A DNA stretch of 17,179 nucleotides, taken from positions 1 to 17,179 of the forward strand of contig NZ_DQDX01000219.1 in assembly GCF_003525665.1 (NCBI RefSeq), in the 5' to 3' direction. This stretch comes from Flavobacterium sp. (GTDB taxonomy: Bacteria; Bacteroidota; Bacteroidia; Flavobacteriales; Flavobacteriaceae). Positions within the stretch are counted from its first letter, which is position 1. Each line of letters opens with the position of its first letter. The notes under the pieces were generated by a model that was not told the DNA's origin, made no database searches, and saw nothing but the letters and a program-made list of their open reading frames with translations. The position numbers were made by a program, and so were the translations under genes. Of this stretch, positions 14,814-17,179 are shown piece by piece.

Positions 14814-14867
14814 TGTGAAATTTTTTATAAAAATATAGATTTTAATCTGAGTTGAAAAGTATTTGGA

Positions 14868-14875
14868 TATTTTTG
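14868..14875 (+). promoter_or_regulatory. Putative -7 promoter element of the Crp-like gene
   Basis: TATTTTTG is a perfect TAnnTTTG ending 15 bp before the ATG at 14891. It argues against the in-frame TTG at 14852 as start, since that codon would lie upstream of the transcript. No well-spaced TTG -33 element is evident. On the opposite strand the chaN-like gene has only a one-mismatch -7 element (14828-14835). Confidence 0.5.
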
Positions 14876-14890
14876 TTGAAACTTTTACAA

Positions 14891-15487
14891 ATGCCAGTTT
14901 TAAAATCAAACGATGCTTTTCTTGATTATTTATGTCAATTTATTGATGTGAATGAGCAATCTATGGAAGAATTGCTTGTGAAGGCTAGAGCAAGTTTTCA
15001 AGTTTTACATTTAAAGAAAAACGATTTTTTTGTCAAGGAAAATGAAGTATGCCAGCATTTTTGCTTTGTTGAAAGTGGCATTTTGCAGCATTCCATCGAA
15101 ATTTTGGATGAAGAAAAGACGACTTATTTGGCGCTGAGAAACTCAGTTACTTCTTCATTAAGCAGTTTTTTATTTGGAAAACCATCAAGAAAAAACATAA
15201 AAGCAATTGCCGATTGTAAATTGTGGATTGTTGATTTGAAAACGTTCAAGGATTTGATAGAAAATAACAAAGCATTTCATCAGTTTTATTACAATGTTAT
15301 TGAGAAACAAATTTGCTTAATCGATGATTATCGAATTGACTTGCTAACATTAACGCCTGAAGAACGTTACAAAAAACTTTTAGCAACCGAACCTAAATTA
15401 CTGCAAGAAGTTCCGTTGCATTATTTGGCTTCGTTTTTAGGAATTTCGTCTCGTCACATGAGTCGTATTCGTAAAAACGCGTTGTGA
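14891..15487 (+). CDS. Crp/Fnr-family transcriptional regulator, short Bacteroidota type
   Basis: The ATG at 14891 gives 198 residues, the usual length for this group (about 190-200). Residues about 28-120 are a cyclic-nucleotide-binding-like beta-barrel (FQVLHLKKNDFFVKENEVCQHFCFVESGIL ... DCKLWIVDLKTFKDLI). Residues 123-155 form the long dimerisation helix. The C-terminal helix-turn-helix is VPLHYLASFLGISSRHMSRIRK (174-195) and ends almost at the recognition helix, as is typical of Bacteroidota members. The phosphate-binding R-(S/T)-A cassette of true CRP is not evident, so cAMP binding is not supported; cysteines 15, 54, 58, 109 and 142 show no Fnr-type FeS spacing. It is divergent from the chaN-like gene, which is a possible target. 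A large palindrome follows its stop after one base. Confidence 0.9.
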   Translation: MPVLKSNDAFLDYLCQFIDVNEQSMEELLVKARASFQVLHLKKNDFFVKENEVCQHFCFVESGILQHSIEILDEEKTTYLALRNSVTSSLSSFLFGKPSRKNIKAIADCKLWIVDLKTFKDLIENNKAFHQFYYNVIEKQICLIDDYRIDLLTLTPEERYKKLLATEPKLLQEVPLHYLASFLGISSRHMSRIRKNAL

Positions 15488-15488
15488 T

Positions 15489-15605
15489 TTTACACGAATT
15501 TCACAAATTTTCACGAATTCTTTGTCTTTATTATTTCACGAATATTTTGCTTCGTGTAATATTTGTGTACTTAATATTCGTGCTAATTCGTGAAATTCGT
15601 GTAAA
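15489..15605. repeat. Nested CACGAA palindrome, 117 bp
   Basis: The outer arms are perfect over 16 bp: TTTACACGAATTTCAC (15489-15504) with 15590-15605. A second left copy, TTTCACGAATT (15509-15519), can pair instead with 15585-15595. The inner arms are perfect over 10 bp: CACGAATATT (15537-15546) with AATATTCGTG (15573-15582). The words CACGAA or TTCGTG occur seven times in 117 bp. The element starts one base after the crp-like stop. It resembles the interspersed palindromes found in flavobacterial genomes and could act as a transcript-end structure. Confidence 0.9.
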
Positions 15606-15616
15606 TAAAAAATAAC

Positions 15617-15706
15617 GCCATTTGGCTACACATTAAAAAGATAGTTTGTGTAATTTTGGTAAATAGAAATTATCAAATTTATTCAAAATGACATGAGCCA
15701 CTTGGC
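15617..15706 (+). promoter_or_regulatory. Putative promoter flanked by two GCCA-N2-TGGC palindromes
   Basis: TAATTTTG (15651-15658) is a perfect -7 element for the aminopeptidase gene at 15746, giving a leader of about 80 nt; a TTTG at 15621-15624 is 26 bp upstream, longer than usual. GCCATTTGGC (15617-15626) and GCCACTTGGC (15697-15706) are both palindromes of the form GCCA-N2-TGGC, exactly 80 bp apart. One lies upstream and one downstream of the -7 element, as paired operators might. A third copy occurs inside coding DNA at 5601-5610, so chance is possible. The rest of the 15488-15745 spacer is the palindrome above and AT-rich leader. Confidence 0.35.
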
Positions 15707-15745
15707 GATTGCATATGACCATTAAAAAACAATAAAAACTTACAT

Positions 15746-17038
15746 ATGAAATACCATCAAATAGACCGTGATTTGTTTATTAAAAACAGAGCAAAATTCA
15801 CGGCACAAATGAAACCTAATAGTGTTGCTGTTTTTAATTCGAACGATATTTACCCAGTTTCTGCCGATTCTACTTTGCCTTTTGCACAACATCGCGATAT
15901 TTTTTATTTATCGGGTGTTGATCAAGAAGAAAGTATTTTGTTGCTTTTTCCGGATGCGCCATATGAGCATTTGAAAGAGATTTTATTTTTAAAAGAAACT
16001 AACGAACACATCGCAATTTGGGAAGGCGAAAAACTTACTAAAGAAAGAGCTTTTGAAGTTGCTGGAATTAAAACCGTGATTTGGCTGCAAGATTTTCATA
16101 AAACTTTGAAAGAAGTTATGACTTATGCCGACACAATTTATATCAACACCAACGAGCATTATCGTGCCGTAATTGAAACTGAAACTCGTGAAGCGCGTTT
16201 TATCAAATGGTGGAAGGAAAATTATCCTGCACATAAAGTAGAGAAATCGAATCCTATTTTGCAAAGAATTCGTTCTGTAAAGGAAAGCGAAGAATTGGAT
16301 TTGATTCAAGAAGCGTGTAATATCACTGAAAAAGGATTTCGTAGAATTTTGAATTTCGTAAAACCAAACGTAATGGAATACGAAATAGAAGCCGAATTTG
16401 CGCATGAATTTTTAAGAAATCGTTCCAAAGGTTTTGCTTATACGCCAATCATTGCTTCGGGAAATAATGCGAATGTGTTGCATTATATTGAAAACAACCA
16501 ACAATGTAACGAAGGTGATTTGATTTTGCTTGACGTTGGTGCAGAATATGCGAATTATTCAAGTGATATGACTAGAATGGTTCCGGTTTCGGGACGTTTT
16601 TCTGATAGACAAAAAGAAGTGTATAACGCGGTTTTACGTGTGAAAAATGAAGCAACAAAAATGTTAGTTCCAGGAACTTTGTGGAAACAATATCATGTAG
16701 AAGTTGGTAAAATCATGACTTCCGAACTTTTAGGCTTGGGATTAATTGACAAAGCCGATGTTCAAAACGAAAATCCAGATTGGCCAGCGTACAAAAAATA
16801 TTTCATGCACGGAACATCTCACCACATGGGATTAGACACACACGATTACGGATTATTACACGAACCAATGCAAGCCAATATGGTGTTCACCGTTGAACCA
16901 GGAATTTACATTCCAGCAGAAGGTTTCGGAATTCGTATTGAAGATGATATGGTAATTCAAGAAAAAGGTGAAGCGTTTAACTTAATGAGAAATATTCCTA
17001 TTGAAGTGGATGAGATTGAATCGATTATGAATTCTTAA
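15746..17038 (+). CDS. Aminopeptidase P family protein (Xaa-Pro aminopeptidase)
   Basis: 430 residues, close to E. coli PepP. This cytosolic M24 metallopeptidase removes the N-terminal residue ahead of proline. Residues about 1-165 are the creatinase-like N-terminal domain (FTAQMKPNSVAVF, QHRDIFYLSGV). The pita-bread catalytic domain (about 175-425) has the full dimetal set: D263 in LLDVGAEY, D274 in SSDMTR, H359 in HGTSHHMGLDTHD, E384 in FTVEPGIY and E399 in RIEDDMV. H355 and H366 are the usual second-shell and catalytic histidines. The start follows an A-rich leader without a clear Shine-Dalgarno. It is a single-gene unit between a palindrome-filled spacer and an intrinsic terminator. Confidence 0.96.
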   Translation: MKYHQIDRDLFIKNRAKFTAQMKPNSVAVFNSNDIYPVSADSTLPFAQHRDIFYLSGVDQEESILLLFPDAPYEHLKEILFLKETNEHIAIWEGEKLTKERAFEVAGIKTVIWLQDFHKTLKEVMTYADTIYINTNEHYRAVIETETREARFIKWWKENYPAHKVEKSNPILQRIRSVKESEELDLIQEACNITEKGFRRILNFVKPNVMEYEIEAEFAHEFLRNRSKGFAYTPIIASGNNANVLHYIENNQQCNEGDLILLDVGAEYANYSSDMTRMVPVSGRFSDRQKEVYNAVLRVKNEATKMLVPGTLWKQYHVEVGKIMTSELLGLGLIDKADVQNENPDWPAYKKYFMHGTSHHMGLDTHDYGLLHEPMQANMVFTVEPGIYIPAEGFGIRIEDDMVIQEKGEAFNLMRNIPIEVDEIESIMNS

Positions 17039-17042
17039 AAAT

Positions 17043-17074
17043 AGTTTAAGAGTTTAATGGTTTAAAAGTTTAAA
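17043..17074. repeat. Four-copy 8-bp tandem repeat, RGTTTAAN
   Basis: AGTTTAAG, AGTTTAAT, GGTTTAAA and AGTTTAAA follow one another without a gap, so GTTTAA recurs exactly every 8 bp (17044, 17052, 17060, 17068). It begins 4 bp after the aminopeptidase stop and runs into the terminator stem. Confidence 0.9.
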
Positions 17075-17103
17075 AGGCGGTTTGCGAAAGTGAGCCGTTT
17101 TTT
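17072..17103 (+). terminator. Intrinsic terminator of the aminopeptidase gene
   Basis: AAAAGGCGGTTT (17072-17083) pairs with GAGCCGTTTTTT-type sequence (17092-17103) through A-T, G-C and several G-U pairs around a GCGAAAGT loop. The right arm ends in six T (17098-17103). It lies 34 bp after the stop codon. The GC core is short, hence moderate strength. Confidence 0.7.
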
Positions 17104-17113
17104 ATGTTCCTAG

Positions 17114-17178
17114 TTGTCATTCCGCAGGAATCTCACTCGTGATTACTTTGTGTGATTTCTCCTTCGTCGAAATGACAA
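17114..17178. repeat. TTGTCATT inverted repeat at the contig end
   Basis: The left end reads TTGTCATTCCGCAGGAATC from 17114. The right end, read on the minus strand from 17178, is TTGTCATTTCGACGAAGGAG followed by AAATC. The two arms share TTGTCATT-Y-CG, an AGGA core and ATC, so this is an imperfect 65-bp inverted repeat. I recognise similar elements (GTCATTTCGAC...GGAGAAATC) as dispersed repeats in Flavobacteriaceae genomes. The window stops one base after the right arm. Confidence 0.85.
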
Positions 17179-17179
17179 A

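Noticed and set aside
14852..14890. TTG start giving 13 extra residues on the Crp-like protein
   Set aside because: The TTG lies upstream of the -7 element at 14868-14875, and the ATG at 14891 gives the usual length for the family.
14814..14909. 32-codon N-terminal extension of the ChaN-like gene, overlapping the crp-like gene start
   Set aside because: It is Lys- and Ile-rich, hides a good signal peptide that starts at 14813, and covers the divergent promoter region.
15691..15726. Possible 10-codon leader peptide (MSHLAIAYDH) upstream of the aminopeptidase gene
   Set aside because: No run of regulatory codons, no attenuator hairpin after it, and it overlaps the GCCACTTGGC palindrome that better explains its GC content.
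15989..16405. 138-codon open frame on the minus strand inside the aminopeptidase gene
   Set aside because: It is antisense to a confident M24 peptidase. Its Phe- and Ser-rich composition is that of a complement of Lys/Glu-rich coding sequence.

Overview
The window looks like the end of a draft contig from a member of the Bacteroidota, most likely Flavobacteriaceae and probably Flavobacterium or a close relative. The DNA is AT-rich. Several genes are preceded by the Bacteroidota -7 promoter element TAnnTTTG, and Shine-Dalgarno sites are weak or absent. Protein families typical of the group are present: a single-chain glycyl-tRNA synthetase, B-type succinate:quinone oxidoreductase, an Ig-like lipoprotein, a short Crp-like regulator and a GH92 mannosidase. 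The first 47 bases are not genomic. They match an Illumina Nextera i7 adapter carrying the N701 index.

Layout. Bases 123-1048 (+) hold an ArsR-type regulator and a small outer-membrane beta-barrel protein, closed by a strong bidirectional terminator shared with the convergent glycyl-tRNA synthetase gene (1117-2661, -). Divergent from it are a ComF-family phosphoribosyltransferase (2894-3574) and a large Ig-like lipoprotein (3657-5264). A convergent minus-strand block follows: a C-N hydrolase of the omega-amidase type (5329-6093) and an exported GH92 glycosidase (6174-9047). Upstream of these lies the sdhC-sdhA-sdhB operon (12789 down to 9133), which has a good promoter and its own terminator. 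Then come an unidentified lipoprotein (12952-13818, -) and a ChaN/Tiki-type exported protein (13962-14813, -). The latter diverges from a Crp/Fnr-family regulator (14891-15487, +). An aminopeptidase P (15746-17038, +) closes the window, ahead of a repeat cluster on which the contig ends.

Function. The only clear metabolic unit is sdhCAB, complex II of the TCA cycle and respiratory chain. Its cytochrome subunit carries a loop that looks enlarged. The rest are mostly single housekeeping or envelope genes. I found no phage, CRISPR array, insertion sequence, tRNA or rRNA, and no gene set that I would call a new system.

The most unusual material is structural. There is an AT-rich, poorly conserved segment inside the GH92 gene. 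A nested CACGAA palindrome follows the crp gene. A perfect 16-bp hairpin precedes the unidentified lipoprotein, and paired GCCA-N2-TGGC palindromes flank a putative promoter of the aminopeptidase gene. A TTGTCATT inverted repeat sits exactly at the contig end. No gene-free stretch exceeds 300 bases; the longest, 15488-15745, is largely filled by repeats and putative regulatory sites.
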